Source of the DNA: Chloroflexota bacterium
Lineage (GTDB): Bacteria > Chloroflexota > Anaerolineae > Aggregatilineales > Phototrophicaceae
Direction: 5' to 3'
Assembly (NCBI GenBank): GCA_014338005.1
Contig: QUBZ01000038.1
Location: 1-37,763 of the forward strand
DNA length: 37,763 nt
Below, in pieces: positions 8,078 through 16,887 of this stretch. Under the pieces are notes generated by a model. It saw only the letters and a list, made by a program, of their open reading frames with translations. It made no database searches and was not told the origin of the DNA. The position numbers and the translations under genes are program-made. Numbering within the stretch: position 1 is the first letter of the stretch; each line of letters opens with the position of its first letter.

Positions 8078-9400
8078 TTATTCTTCTGGGGGCGACCAGT
8101 CCATATCCAGGTATTCGGCAGAGTTGACGCGCTTCAGGCTCAGGCCCAGGCGGCGGTTTTCGATGTCCATCTTCACCACACGCAGCGTCAGCACTTCGCC
8201 TTCCTTCACCACCTCGCGCGGGTGGTTGACGCGCTGGTCGGACAGTTCCGAAATATGCACCAGCCCTTCGATTTCCGGCACATCTACCAGTTGGGTGAAG
8301 GCGCCGAATTTCGTCAGTTTCGTCACCCGCCCCTGCACCAGTTGGCCGATGTCATAATTGCTGGCGACCATATCCCAGGGGTCGGCTTCCTGGCGCTTCA
8401 GGCTCAGGCCGATGCGTTTGGCTTCCGAGTCAATGCTGATGACTTCGACCGTCACTTCCTGGCCGATCCGCAGCACTTCGCGCGGGTGTGTGACGTGTTT
8501 CCACGACAGTTCGGTGAGGTGAATCAAGCCTTCCGCGCCGCCGATGTCCACAAACGCGCCGAAGTCCACCAGGCTCACCACGCGCCCGGTACGAACCTCG
8601 CCTTTCGCCAGCTGGCCGATCAGCGATTCCTTGCGCGTTTCCCGGCTTTCGCGGGCTGCCGCCCGTTCGGAAAGGATCAGCCGGTTGCGGGCGCGGTCTA
8701 CTTCCATCACCTTAACGGCAATCGGCAGGTTGACCATCGAACCCCAGCGGTCTTCGGGCGTTTCGCCGCTGATAACGCGCTTGCGGTCGGCGCCAAGCTG
8801 GCTTTGCGGCACGAACCCGCGCAGCCGGCCAAATCGCACGATCAGGCCGCCTTTGTTATAGCCGGCCACGTGGCTTTCGTAAACCTGCTGGCTTTCGCGG
8901 TATTCTTCGGCCTTGCGCCAGTCCAGTTCTTCCAACGCGCGATTAACCGATAAGATGGTTTCGCCTTTATGGTCGTTTGGATTAACCACATAAACCGATA
9001 TGGCCTGGCCCGGCTTGAGCATCTCCAGGGTTTCCCGGTTCATCCGTTCCAGTTCGCGCCCTGGAATAACGCCTTCGCTCTTACCCCCTACGTCCACGTA
9101 AACGGCAGTTGGTGATGTGGCCGTAATCGTCCCCTCAATCACATCACCCCGCTTGAATTTCTTCAGGTCTGGAGCTGCCTGGTCATCCAGCCATTCGCCG
9201 GTGATTTCCTCGGTTTCAGCTTCAGCTTGGGCAGCGTCCTGCTCCATTGTGGGGGTAGGGGTCAAGGCATCAGAGGCTCCGTCCAAGTCGCCCGGTTGGG
9301 TATCCACACTTTCCGTTGGCTCAACCGCGTCCTGAGGCAGCACCGAAGAATCGTCCTGGCGTTCTTCGGTTTCGCCCAGCCCTGATACGTTCGCATTCAT
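8078..9400 (-). CDS. rpsA: Ribosomal protein S1 homologue (four S1 domains)
   Basis: RNA-binding protein of 440 residues. After an acidic, low-complexity N-terminus (1-78) come four S1/OB-fold domains at about 83-154, 170-246, 266-336 and 352-424. Domains 3 and 4 are the best conserved, with the G-x-V-x-x-x-x-x-F-G-A-F core (GRVVSLVDFGAFVDIGG, GRVTKLTKFGAF) and IHLTELS/VHISELS. S1 helps load mRNA on the 30S subunit; proteins with four domains are common outside Proteobacteria, where six are usual. The ATG at 9400 has GGGGGAG upstream and a strong promoter (TTGATT, 17 bp, TATAAT). The acidic N-terminal extension has no family match I recognise. Transcription ends at an attenuator-like terminator before clpC. 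Confidence 0.92.
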   Translation of the reverse strand: MNANVSGLGETEERQDDSSVLPQDAVEPTESVDTQPGDLDGASDALTPTPTMEQDAAQAEAETEEITGEWLDDQAAPDLKKFKRGDVIEGTITATSPTAVYVDVGGKSEGVIPGRELERMNRETLEMLKPGQAISVYVVNPNDHKGETILSVNRALEELDWRKAEEYRESQQVYESHVAGYNKGGLIVRFGRLRGFVPQSQLGADRKRVISGETPEDRWGSMVNLPIAVKVMEVDRARNRLILSERAAARESRETRKESLIGQLAKGEVRTGRVVSLVDFGAFVDIGGAEGLIHLTELSWKHVTHPREVLRIGQEVTVEVISIDSEAKRIGLSLKRQEADPWDMVASNYDIGQLVQGRVTKLTKFGAFTQLVDVPEIEGLVHISELSDQRVNHPREVVKEGEVLTLRVVKMDIENRRLGLSLKRVNSAEYLDMDWSPPEE

Positions 9401-9438
9401 AAAAACAGCTCCCCCGCACCTATGGGTACAGGGTGGCT

Positions 9439-9467
9439 ATTATACACAGACGTTCTTTAAGAATCAA
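9439..9467 (-). promoter_or_regulatory. Promoter of the S1 gene
   Basis: Minus strand: TTGATT (9467-9462), a 17-bp spacer, and TATAAT (9444-9439). Transcription would start near 9432, leaving a ~30-base leader with a good ribosome-binding site. Confidence 0.7.
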
Positions 9468-9616
9468 ACACAAAACCGGCCTCAGTTTAATATGGCCGCG
9501 CCCGCTCTTGGCAGCCAAAGCTGAGGGCTTGATGAGCGCCGTTCGCCAGATTGCCCGGCCTGTGGTATTTTTTGCCACGTGCATTTGTTTTAATCGCCGA
9601 AAGAGGAGGATAGATC

Positions 9617-10051
9617 ATGCCGGTACGCAAAGCAGAAGCGGTCTGGAAAGGCTCGCTGCAAGAGGGCGGCGGTTCGGTTACAATGGGCAGCGGCCTGCTG
9701 GAAGCGCCCTATACCTTTAAAGCGCGGGTGGAAGATGAAGCCGGCGCGACCAACCCGGAGGAACTGCTGGGCGCGGCCCATGCAAGCTGTTACGCCATGT
9801 TCCTGTCGGCGGCGCTGGGGCGGGCCGGCCACACCCCCACCCGCGTCCAGGCGACCGCCAATGTCACGCTGATTCGCGGAGAGGCGGGGTTGCAGATCAG
9901 CGAGATTTTGCTGGACGTGGAAGCGGAAGTGCCGGGGCTGGATGCAGCGGCCTTCCAGGAAATTGCCGAGAAGGCCAAAACCGGCTGCCCGGTTTCGCAG
10001 GCGCTTGCCAGCGTGCCGAGCATCCAGCTGCAGGCGCGGCTGGTGGGTTAA
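9617..10051 (+). CDS. OsmC/Ohr-family peroxide-reducing protein
   Basis: 144 residues, the normal OsmC length. Cys58 (HASCYAMF) and Cys124 (KTGCPVSQAL) sit at the two redox-active positions of the family, and Glu48/Glu49 in NPEELLGAAH matches the conserved acidic region before the first cysteine. OsmC proteins reduce organic hydroperoxides in the cytoplasm as homodimers. The ATG follows AGGAGG (9604-9609) at a seven-base spacing. Start and family are secure; whether it belongs to the OsmC or another subgroup, and its preferred substrate, cannot be decided here. It is divergent from the S1 gene and convergent with the histidine kinase. Confidence 0.92.
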   Translation: MPVRKAEAVWKGSLQEGGGSVTMGSGLLEAPYTFKARVEDEAGATNPEELLGAAHASCYAMFLSAALGRAGHTPTRVQATANVTLIRGEAGLQISEILLDVEAEVPGLDAAAFQEIAEKAKTGCPVSQALASVPSIQLQARLVG

Positions 10052-10084
10052 GAATCTGTTTTTAAACCGGGGCAGCCGCAGCCG

Positions 10085-12235
10085 TCAAAACCGGGCCAGC
10101 GGCAGTTTGATGCGGAACAGGCTGCCCTGGCCGAGCGCGCTTTCGACCTCAATCGTGCCGTTGTGCGCCTCGACGATGCTTTTGGCAATCGCCAGCCCCA
10201 GCCCATGCCCTTCGCCGCCAGCGGGGTCGGCGCGGTAAAAACGCTCGAAAATCAGCGGCAGATCGTCCGGGTGGATGCCGGGGCCGTTATCCTGCACCGT
10301 GATGACTTCATAATCCCCCTCGGTGTACGACTGCACCCAGATCGTGCTGCCGGCGGGCGTGTATTTGAGCGCGTTGGTGACGATATTGGTCACGGCGCGG
10401 CGCAGCCGGGTAGCTTCGCCGGGGATGGCCGGCGCGTTCGGGTCAGGCATAAAATTCAGGGTCTGGTCGGCGCGCCGGGCGACCGGGCCGTATTCCTCGA
10501 TCACGCTTTCCAGCATCCGGTTGACGTTCACCAGCGCGAACGACCATTCTGGCCGCTGCGATTTGGAACTGTTCGCCAGGTCATCCACGATTTTCGTCAG
10601 GTACTCCACCTGGGCTTCCAGAACGTCGGCGTGGTGCTGGCGGCGTTCCGGGTTGGCGACATATTTTTTGAGCAGGTACAGGCTGGTGTTCAGCGCCGTG
10701 AGCGGCGTTTTGAGGTCGTGCGAGGTGTCCTGAATCAGGTCTTGCAGCATCTTCACGCGCTCGCGTTCCAGCGCCAGTTGGATGCGCTGCTCCTCGCTTT
10801 GTTTGCGGTCGGTCACATCGGTGATGGTGGCGATCATGGACAGGATTTTGTCGTCGCTGTCCCGCACCGGCGTGCAGATGTATTCATAAATGCGCGCGCC
10901 GCTGCCGGTCGGCAGGCTGTAAGACCCCGTTAGCGGCTGGCCGGTGTCAAAGACGATTTTGCGCTCGCGGTCGAACTGCTCCCCGACCGAGGGGGGGATG
11001 CCGATTTCGCGCCAGGTTTTGCCGATCAGGGCTTCCAACTGCTGCCCGATGCTTTCCAGAAAAGACTGGTTGGCGTATAAAAAGCGTCCGGCGCGGTCGC
11101 AAATGTAGAAGTGAACCGGCGTGGTGGAAAGCACCTGGTCAAGCATCCGCTTCTGGTGGTCAAGCGCCGCCGCCAGGTCAATAAGCTGGTCTTCGGTGCG
11201 CTTCCGCTCGGTGATGTTGCGGGAGGCGATGGCGATGCCGTCCCCGACCGGGACGACCTGCCGGTGAAACCAGACGATGCGGTTGCCGGGAAAAATCACC
11301 GGCACTTCATCTTCCAGCGGGCGTCCGGTTTTGACGACTTCGATATACTGCTGGACGATGCCCTGCTCGCAGTGGAAGGGCCACAGATCGCACAAATTCC
11401 GGCCAATCATCTGCTCGCGCGGCATTCGGGCCATCTGTTCGGCGCGCGCGTTGGCATAGGTGACGGTGAAATCCACGATTTCGCCGGCTGCATCGCGGGC
11501 GCTGTCCAGCAGGAAAAAACTATCCATGCTGCCTTCGGCGGCGGCATAAAAGCGCGTCTGGCTGCGCTGCGCCACATCCTGCGCTTCTTGCAGCGCGCGC
11601 TGGTGTTGGCCGAGGCGGGACTGATAGTGCCGGTGAACGATGCTCACAAGGGTTATCAGGGTCGTCATCAAGGCCAGAAAAGCCAGAATAATCAGCGAGA
11701 CGACCGGGTGTTCCTGCGGGGTGACAACCATCACCAGCGCCGCGCCGATGATCTGGACGGCGCTAAAAACGATGGTTTCCCACACCGGCAGCGAAACGCT
11801 GCTGACCAGGATGCCGACGGACATAAAAGCCAGCGCCCCGGAATGTGCCGGATGCTGGTAGCTTTCCACCAGCGGTTGGGTAAGGATGACGATGACCGCC
11901 AGCCGCGCCACCAGCCGGTAATGGGGGGTGCGGCTGAGGCCATAAAGCACGCCCAGATAGACGGGCGTCGTTAAGACTGTCCAGTGGTCGTTAAGGGCGG
12001 TCGGGGTGAAGATGACCAGTACGGCCAGAAAAAATACTCCGGTCGCGGCCAGCAGCAGCAGCAGCGCCGACAGCAGCCGGGCGCGCCGCCGTTCATTCAT
12101 ATCCTGGATGGCGGGGGCTGGCTGTGTCAGTTTTCCCAAAACGCTGACAAATTGCTCGGACAGGTTAAGATACTCCCGGAGTGGGTATACCATGTTGGGG
12201 TAACTCTGGTTAAGACGCTTATAAAGCCGTCCCAA
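10085..12235 (-). CDS. Membrane PAS-domain sensor histidine kinase
   Basis: 716 residues. Several hydrophobic helices lie at about 53-200, then a short coiled linker, PAS 1 (~225-345), PAS 2 (~363-478), a HisKA dimerisation helix with phospho-accepting His506 (TSHDLKTP), and HATPase_c with the N box around Asn617/Asn621, G1 DNGPGI (649-654), FERFYR and G2 GHGLGLAI (676-683). All catalytic motifs are intact. No response regulator is adjacent; the only one in the window is 13 kb away on the other strand, so the pair is an orphan kinase and an orphan regulator or both have partners elsewhere. The start is a TTG at 12235 without a clear Shine-Dalgarno; ATG 12100 (Met46) would keep all domains. 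The signal sensed is unknown. Confidence 0.9.
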   Translation of the reverse strand: MGRLYKRLNQSYPNMVYPLREYLNLSEQFVSVLGKLTQPAPAIQDMNERRRARLLSALLLLLAATGVFFLAVLVIFTPTALNDHWTVLTTPVYLGVLYGLSRTPHYRLVARLAVIVILTQPLVESYQHPAHSGALAFMSVGILVSSVSLPVWETIVFSAVQIIGAALVMVVTPQEHPVVSLIILAFLALMTTLITLVSIVHRHYQSRLGQHQRALQEAQDVAQRSQTRFYAAAEGSMDSFFLLDSARDAAGEIVDFTVTYANARAEQMARMPREQMIGRNLCDLWPFHCEQGIVQQYIEVVKTGRPLEDEVPVIFPGNRIVWFHRQVVPVGDGIAIASRNITERKRTEDQLIDLAAALDHQKRMLDQVLSTTPVHFYICDRAGRFLYANQSFLESIGQQLEALIGKTWREIGIPPSVGEQFDRERKIVFDTGQPLTGSYSLPTGSGARIYEYICTPVRDSDDKILSMIATITDVTDRKQSEEQRIQLALERERVKMLQDLIQDTSHDLKTPLTALNTSLYLLKKYVANPERRQHHADVLEAQVEYLTKIVDDLANSSKSQRPEWSFALVNVNRMLESVIEEYGPVARRADQTLNFMPDPNAPAIPGEATRLRRAVTNIVTNALKYTPAGSTIWVQSYTEGDYEVITVQDNGPGIHPDDLPLIFERFYRADPAGGEGHGLGLAIAKSIVEAHNGTIEVESALGQGSLFRIKLPLARF

Positions 12236-12260
12236 ATCAGGACAGGACGCACTTTTTTTC

Positions 12261-12266
12261 AGTATA
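12261..12266 (-). promoter_or_regulatory. -10 element candidate for the histidine kinase
   Basis: TATACT on the minus strand, 25 bp before the TTG start. The -35 hexamer is not clear. Confidence 0.3.
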
Positions 12267-12405
12267 ACACCATCAGTGCCATGAAATGTAAATGACTTTT
12301 CCTAAATTATCGTTATAGTTCCGGTAGAGATATAACACGGCTCGAATGTTGGGTATTTTTTATGGTTGGCAGGCGCTAATAATTTCCGCGCGGCGCGAAG
12401 TTGGC

Positions 12406-12411
12406 TACAAT
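12406..12411 (+). promoter_or_regulatory. -10 element of cdsA
   Basis: TACAAT, followed by AGAG exactly as at 4718. It lies 32 bp before the cdsA ATG. Confidence 0.4.
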
Positions 12412-12443
12412 AGAGGCCGCTTGACGCAGCCATCAGAGAGATT

Positions 12444-13286
12444 ATGACCACCACCCAGAAGAAAGAGGAACAGGGTCTCTCCAATCTGGCGGTGCGGGCG
12501 CTGACCGCCCTGGTCGGCGGGCCGCTGGCGCTGGCGGTATCGTATGCCGGCGGGCCGCTTTTCGGCATCGTTCTGGCGCTGCTGGCGGCGCTGGCGCTGC
12601 TGGAATTTTACGCCCTGGGGCGCGACCGCCAGATGCAGGGGAACGCTCTGGTGGGCATCCCGGCGCTGGCGGCGCTGCTGATCGTGTTTGAAGCCGACGC
12701 CTATGGCCTGCTGCTGCCGCTGTTCGGGCTGGCCGCTGCCGCCGTTTATGGGGTCGAACGCGCCCGGCGCGCGCCGCTGCCGGCCTACCGCGCGCTGACG
12801 ACGGCAGCCGGGCTGGCCTACGTCGGCCTGCCCTCGGCTTTTTTGATCGCTGTTCGCGCTCTGCCGGATGGTTTTTACTGGCTGGCGCTGGCCCTGGCGC
12901 TGACCTGGGGGACGGATACGCTGGCTTATGCCGGGGGGCGGCTGTGGGGCAAACACCTGCTGGCCCCGGCTGTTTCGCCCAAAAAGACGGTTGAGGGGGC
13001 CGTCGTGGGTATGGCCGGCGGGCTGCTGTGCGGCCTGGCCTGGGCCGGCATGACCGGCCTGCTGAGTGCCGGCCTGCTGCCCCTGCTGGCGCTGAGTCCG
13101 CCGGTGGCCGTCCTGGGCGACCTGTTCGAGTCGCGCATCAAACGGTTTTTCCATGCCGGCGATTCGCATCTGGCCGGGCTGAACTTGATACCGGGACACG
13201 GCGGCGTGCTGGACAGAATCGATTCGCTGATCTGGGTGGCGGCGCTGTTTTACGGGTATATCGGGCTGACCGGCATAACAGGCTAA
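12444..13286 (+). CDS. cdsA: Phosphatidate cytidylyltransferase (CDP-diglyceride synthase)
   Basis: Integral membrane enzyme of 280 residues that joins CTP and phosphatidic acid to give CDP-diacylglycerol, the branch point of phospholipid synthesis. It has many hydrophobic helices and the C-terminal family signature: WGTDTLAY (155-162), SPKKTVEGA (178-186), then DLFESRIKR (226-234) and PGHGGVLDRIDS (250-261). Between the last two blocks the usual K-D pair is changed: Asp240 is present but the preceding Lys is Gly239, and about three extra residues (HLAGLN region) are inserted. The ATG has a weak ribosome-binding site (GAGAG). No isoprenoid synthase gene (uppS), a common neighbour elsewhere, is beside it. 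Confidence 0.92.
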   Translation: MTTTQKKEEQGLSNLAVRALTALVGGPLALAVSYAGGPLFGIVLALLAALALLEFYALGRDRQMQGNALVGIPALAALLIVFEADAYGLLLPLFGLAAAAVYGVERARRAPLPAYRALTTAAGLAYVGLPSAFLIAVRALPDGFYWLALALALTWGTDTLAYAGGRLWGKHLLAPAVSPKKTVEGAVVGMAGGLLCGLAWAGMTGLLSAGLLPLLALSPPVAVLGDLFESRIKRFFHAGDSHLAGLNLIPGHGGVLDRIDSLIWVAALFYGYIGLTGITG

Positions 13287-13306
13287 ACGGACGGCTGATT
13301 TTCCGC

Positions 13307-13312
13307 TAAAAT
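13307..13312 (+). promoter_or_regulatory. -10 element candidate for the first TPR gene
   Basis: TAAAAT followed by AGAAG, resembling the TACAATAGAG elements elsewhere in the window. The -35 position is weak. Confidence 0.3.
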
Positions 13313-13378
13313 AGAAGTTAGCTTATCTATCCCTGAGCCGTGCAGCAGGCTTAAGCATGTAAATTTGAGGTGCAAACG

Positions 13379-13753
13379 ATGGTTCGTGGCAACGAAGGCA
13401 TCCAACCTAACCGCGAAGAGCTGCTTCAAATGGGCATACGCGCGGCCAAAGCCGGAAATCGGGATGCGGCGCGTATCACCTTCCAGCAGATTCTCAGCCA
13501 GGATAAACGCAACGAGCGGGCGATGATGTGGATGGCGAAAATCGCCGAATCCCCCGCCGAGCGCAAAAAGTGGCTCAATCGCGTCCTGGCCGTCAACCCG
13601 GAAAACGAATCGGCGCGGCGAACTTTGCAGAAGATGGCCTATAAACGCAGCGCCAAAGAAAACCGCACCCTCCTGATTTTTGGCCTGGTGGCCGGGGTGA
13701 TGATCGTGCTAGGGGTGGTGGTGGTGCTGGTGCTGTTCGTGCTGCCCCGTTGA
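13379..13753 (+). CDS. Tail-anchored TPR-like protein, TPR quartet member 1 (124 aa)
   Basis: ATG 13379 is preferred over GTG 13370 because GAGG (13367-13370) precedes it by eight bases. Residues 12-88 form a TPR-like helical repeat that aligns with the three genes downstream (pattern LL..GI.AA..GN...AR..F.Q....D..NE...W.A...E...R...L..VL..NP.N..AR..L). Residues 97-121 are one hydrophobic helix, and the protein stops three residues later, so it looks like a cytosolic domain held to the membrane by its C-terminus. TPR repeats mediate protein contacts; the partner is unknown. The most likely role is assembly with the three paralogues. Confidence 0.75.
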   Translation: MVRGNEGIQPNREELLQMGIRAAKAGNRDAARITFQQILSQDKRNERAMMWMAKIAESPAERKKWLNRVLAVNPENESARRTLQKMAYKRSAKENRTLLIFGLVAGVMIVLGVVVVLVLFVLPR

Positions 13754-13792
13754 GCCGCCCGTTCGCCCAACTTTTTATTTGTCTGCGGTTGT

Positions 13793-13800
13793 TATACAAT
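13793..13800 (+). promoter_or_regulatory. -10 element candidate for TPR gene 2
   Basis: TATACAAT contains overlapping TATACA and TACAAT. It lies about 34 bp before the TTG start. The -35 position reads TTTTTA or ACTTTT, both weak. Confidence 0.4.
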
Positions 13801-13833
13801 TAAAGAAGATTTCACACGCGAACGGAGGGCAGT

Positions 13834-15333
13834 TTGGCGGCGAATCGCTCGGCAGATGAACGGTTGAAAGCGGGTATCGAGGCCGCTCGGCAGGGCGACC
13901 GGGCCAACGCCCAGAAGCTGCTGCGCCAGGTCGTAACCTCCAACCCGAATAACGAAGTCGCCTGGATGTGGCTGGCCTCGGTCGCGGAGTCGCTGCAAGA
14001 GCGGCGTTCCTGCCTGGAGCGGGCGCTGCGTATCAACCCGAACAATACCCGCGCCCAGGAGGCGCTGCGCCAGCTTGAAGCGGTATCACCGCGCCCGTCG
14101 CGTTCGGCAGTCCCGGCGGCGCGCGCCCCACGCCGCGCGCCCGGCGAACCGCGCCGGATGAACCCGGCTTATGTGGTAGTGGGCGTGCTGGTGGTGCTGG
14201 CGGTGATCGGCGCGGTGGTAATCGGCGGCCTGTTGGGGGAACAGCCGCAGCCGCTCAACCGGGCCACGCTGGCGGTTTTTGACGCGCTGGTGAATACCGC
14301 TACCCCCACCGCTACCCCCAACCCGGACACGTTTACGGCCACGCCTTTTCTCGGCGTGATCGTGCAGCAGCCGACGCTGGTCTGGACGCTGCCCCCGACC
14401 TTCACGCCGACCTTCACGCCGACGGCGACGGCCATGCCGCCGCCAACGGCCACGCCGCTGCCGGCAGCGGCTTTTACGCTGCTGTATGCCGGGCTTTCCG
14501 GGGGCGATACGCAGCCGGCCCTTTACCGCAGCGCCGGCGACGGCTCCGGGGCGCAGCTGGTCGGCGCGAGCGCGTTGGGATTTAGCGACGTGGCCTTTGC
14601 CCCGAACGGCCAGACGGTGGCTTTTGTGCGGACGGTTACAACCGCCGGCCCGGATGGGGGCGAAATCGCCGCGCCGGAACTGTTCATCGCGCCGGTGGAC
14701 AACCTGGAAGCGGCGCGCCAGATCACGCAGATGGGGGGCAGCCGGCTCGCCAGCCCGACCTGGGCGCCCGACTCGATTCAACTGGTGTTCGTCAGCGATG
14801 TGGGCGGAGATGATAACCTGTGGTACATCACCGAGGACGGCAACAACCTGCGCCCGATGACCGATAATCCCGGCGTGGACAAAGACCCGGCCTGGTCGCC
14901 CAACGGCGATGTGATTCTGTACGCTTCCGACCAGGGGGGGCGGCCAGGCAGCGGCCTGACGCAGATTTTCAGCATCACGCCGGACGGCGCGACCATCACC
15001 CAGCTGACCGTCAGCGGCAACAGCAGCTATTCTCCGGCCTGGTCGCCGGATGGAACGCGGGTGGCCTTCGCCAGCGACCGCAGCGGCGACGGCGACATTT
15101 ACCTGATGGACCCGGACGGGCAGCGTCCCTTCTTGCTGACGGTGGATGACCGGGGGGCGGAAGACCGTCAGCCGGCCTTCAGCCCGGATGGCCGTTGGGT
15201 GATTTTTCTGTCCAACCGCGAGGGTGATACTTTCCAACTCTACCGGGTGGATTTGGAGGGCCGGACGGTTGAACGCCTGACCAGCGTGGACACGCTCATC
15301 CAGGCTTTTAGCTTCCTGCCGTTCCGGCGCTAA
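13834..15333 (+). CDS. TPR - transmembrane - TolB-like propeller protein, quartet member 2 (499 aa)
   Basis: TTG start at 13834, supported by GGAGGG (13824-13829) at a good distance; no ATG is better placed. Domains: TPR-like module (residues 7-82) homologous to the other three members; one hydrophobic helix (113-135); a Thr/Pro-rich linker (154-212, many TPT and TAT triplets); and a beta-propeller of TolB/PD40-type repeats (213-499), each with a core like SPAWSPDGTRVAFASDRSG. The order suggests TPR inside, propeller outside. Such propellers bind proteins or glycans; no enzyme motif is visible. It is 15 bp upstream of member 3, so the two are probably cotranscribed. Confidence 0.85.
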   Translation: MAANRSADERLKAGIEAARQGDRANAQKLLRQVVTSNPNNEVAWMWLASVAESLQERRSCLERALRINPNNTRAQEALRQLEAVSPRPSRSAVPAARAPRRAPGEPRRMNPAYVVVGVLVVLAVIGAVVIGGLLGEQPQPLNRATLAVFDALVNTATPTATPNPDTFTATPFLGVIVQQPTLVWTLPPTFTPTFTPTATAMPPPTATPLPAAAFTLLYAGLSGGDTQPALYRSAGDGSGAQLVGASALGFSDVAFAPNGQTVAFVRTVTTAGPDGGEIAAPELFIAPVDNLEAARQITQMGGSRLASPTWAPDSIQLVFVSDVGGDDNLWYITEDGNNLRPMTDNPGVDKDPAWSPNGDVILYASDQGGRPGSGLTQIFSITPDGATITQLTVSGNSSYSPAWSPDGTRVAFASDRSGDGDIYLMDPDGQRPFLLTVDDRGAEDRQPAFSPDGRWVIFLSNREGDTFQLYRVDLEGRTVERLTSVDTLIQAFSFLPFRR

Positions 15334-15348
15334 ACAAGGATTTTCATC

Positions 15349-16845
15349 GTGAGCCAAACGAACCTTCAGGAATTGTTGAAAAAAGGCATCGAAGCCGCCC
15401 GCGAGGGTAACAAAGCGGAAGCGCGCGGGTACTTCGAGCAGGTGGTGGAACTGGACGAGCAGAACGAGCGCGGCTGGTTCTGGCTGGCGTCGGTGGTCGA
15501 GTCGGAAGACGAAAAACGCATCTGTTTAAAGAATGTGCTGCAAATTAACCCTGGCAACGAACGCGCCCGCGCGGCGCTGGACAAAATCGAAACCAGACAG
15601 CAGCGCAGCCAGGCAGAAGCCGAAGTCATGCCCGGTGTGACGCGCCGCCAGCTAACCCTGGCAGTCGGCGCGGGGGCGGTGGTGATCGCGCTCATTCTGA
15701 TCGTTTTTGTCGCCATCACCACCACCACTAACAACCGCATCGCCCAGGAAAGGCGCGATGCGGCGCTGATCGTCCAGGCGCAGACCGAAGCGGCAGTGAC
15801 CCAGACGGCGCTGGTCGTCCAGGCCGAGGAGACGATGCTGGCGCTGGTTTCGCCCACGCCCACGCCCACCGCCACCCCACGCGTGACGCTGCCGCCGACC
15901 TTCACTTTTACGCCCCCGCCGGAAGAAGGTCCCGGCGCAGCCACGCCGCTGGCTCCCCCGCCGCCGGGTTTAGGCGGGCTGGTCGGCTGGAGCGGGCGAG
16001 ATATATCAAACCTGGGCTTTCTGCCGATCATGCTGTTCCAGGTCGGCAGCGGTCAGAGCAGTTTGGTGACGGACGACATCGGCGCGAATCCGATCTTCAG
16101 CCCCGACGGCCAGCGGGTGCTTTACACCCGTTATTTCCCGACCACCTTTGACTTCGGCATTTCGGCGGTTACGTTGAGCGGCGGCGAAAACCGGCCCATC
16201 GGCCAGGGACTGCCGTTCCTCAAGCCGAAAATGCCGTATTTCTGCCCGTCGGCCAATATCCTGTCGTTCGTGGCGATTTCGACCGCCTCGCGCGAGATTG
16301 ATTTCAGCGGCCAGAATGTGCAGATTTTCCAGGTTTACACGCTCAACCTGGATAACAACGATCTCCAGCGGCTGACCAACGACCAGGCGGTTTACAGCTA
16401 CCCTGCCATCTCGCCGGACTGCTCCCGCATTGCCGCTGTTCGTAATGATGTGCGCGGGTCGAGTCCTGGCGAGGACATCGTGATTATTGATGTGATTAGC
16501 CGCTCGCAAACGCCGCTGACCAACGACCTGGGCAACTTTATCGAAAGCGCGCCGCGCTGGTCGCCGGACGGCACGCAGCTAACCTATGCCGCCGCCCAGG
16601 CCACCACGCCGAAAAATAACGATATTATCGTGCGTTCCGCCGATGGTTCTGGCACGCCGCTGGTTCCCATCCGCGATGCTGCGGACGATATTTATCCGGT
16701 GTTCAGCCCCGATGGGCGTTATATCGCCTTCGCCAGCAACCGCACCGGGTTTTACAACATTTTTATCTACGACCAGCTAGAGGGGACGACCTACCAGCTT
16801 ACCAATACCGAGGAGCAGACGTACCCTGGCGATTGGAAACCCTAG
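15349..16845 (+). CDS. TPR - transmembrane - TolB-like propeller protein, quartet member 3 (498 aa)
   Basis: GTG start at 15349 with AAGGA (15336-15340) upstream. The design is that of the preceding gene: TPR-like module (residues 5-82), hydrophobic helix (102-123), Pro/Thr linker (168-205) and propeller (210-498) with repeats such as NPIFSPDGQRVLYTRY, APRWSPDGTQLTYAA and YPVFSPDGRYIAFASNRTG. It differs in having a charged, Gln-rich coiled stretch (130-165) between helix and linker, and in one propeller blade that contains two Cys-Pro/Asp-Cys sites (YFCPSAN, SPDCSRIA). Near-equal length and matching order suggest tandem duplication followed by divergence. Function unknown; the propeller is probably extracytoplasmic. 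Confidence 0.85.
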   Translation: MSQTNLQELLKKGIEAAREGNKAEARGYFEQVVELDEQNERGWFWLASVVESEDEKRICLKNVLQINPGNERARAALDKIETRQQRSQAEAEVMPGVTRRQLTLAVGAGAVVIALILIVFVAITTTTNNRIAQERRDAALIVQAQTEAAVTQTALVVQAEETMLALVSPTPTPTATPRVTLPPTFTFTPPPEEGPGAATPLAPPPPGLGGLVGWSGRDISNLGFLPIMLFQVGSGQSSLVTDDIGANPIFSPDGQRVLYTRYFPTTFDFGISAVTLSGGENRPIGQGLPFLKPKMPYFCPSANILSFVAISTASREIDFSGQNVQIFQVYTLNLDNNDLQRLTNDQAVYSYPAISPDCSRIAAVRNDVRGSSPGEDIVIIDVISRSQTPLTNDLGNFIESAPRWSPDGTQLTYAAAQATTPKNNDIIVRSADGSGTPLVPIRDAADDIYPVFSPDGRYIAFASNRTGFYNIFIYDQLEGTTYQLTNTEEQTYPGDWKP

Positions 16846-16852
16846 CCCGCAC

Positions 16853-16870
16853 GGGCGCGTCGGCGCGCCC
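16853..16870. repeat. Intergenic palindrome family E, copy 1
   Basis: GGGCGCG (16853-16859), loop TCGG, CGCGCCC (16864-16870), followed by CAAC. A near-identical element lies at 18382-18398. There is no T-run, so it is not a classical terminator. Confidence 0.55.
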
Positions 16871-16887
16871 CAACTGTGGAAGGCGCG

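Noticed and set aside
9480..9527. CCTCAG...CTGAGG inverted pair between the S1 and OsmC genes
   Set aside because: Six-base arms with a loop over 30 bases and no T-run; likely chance.
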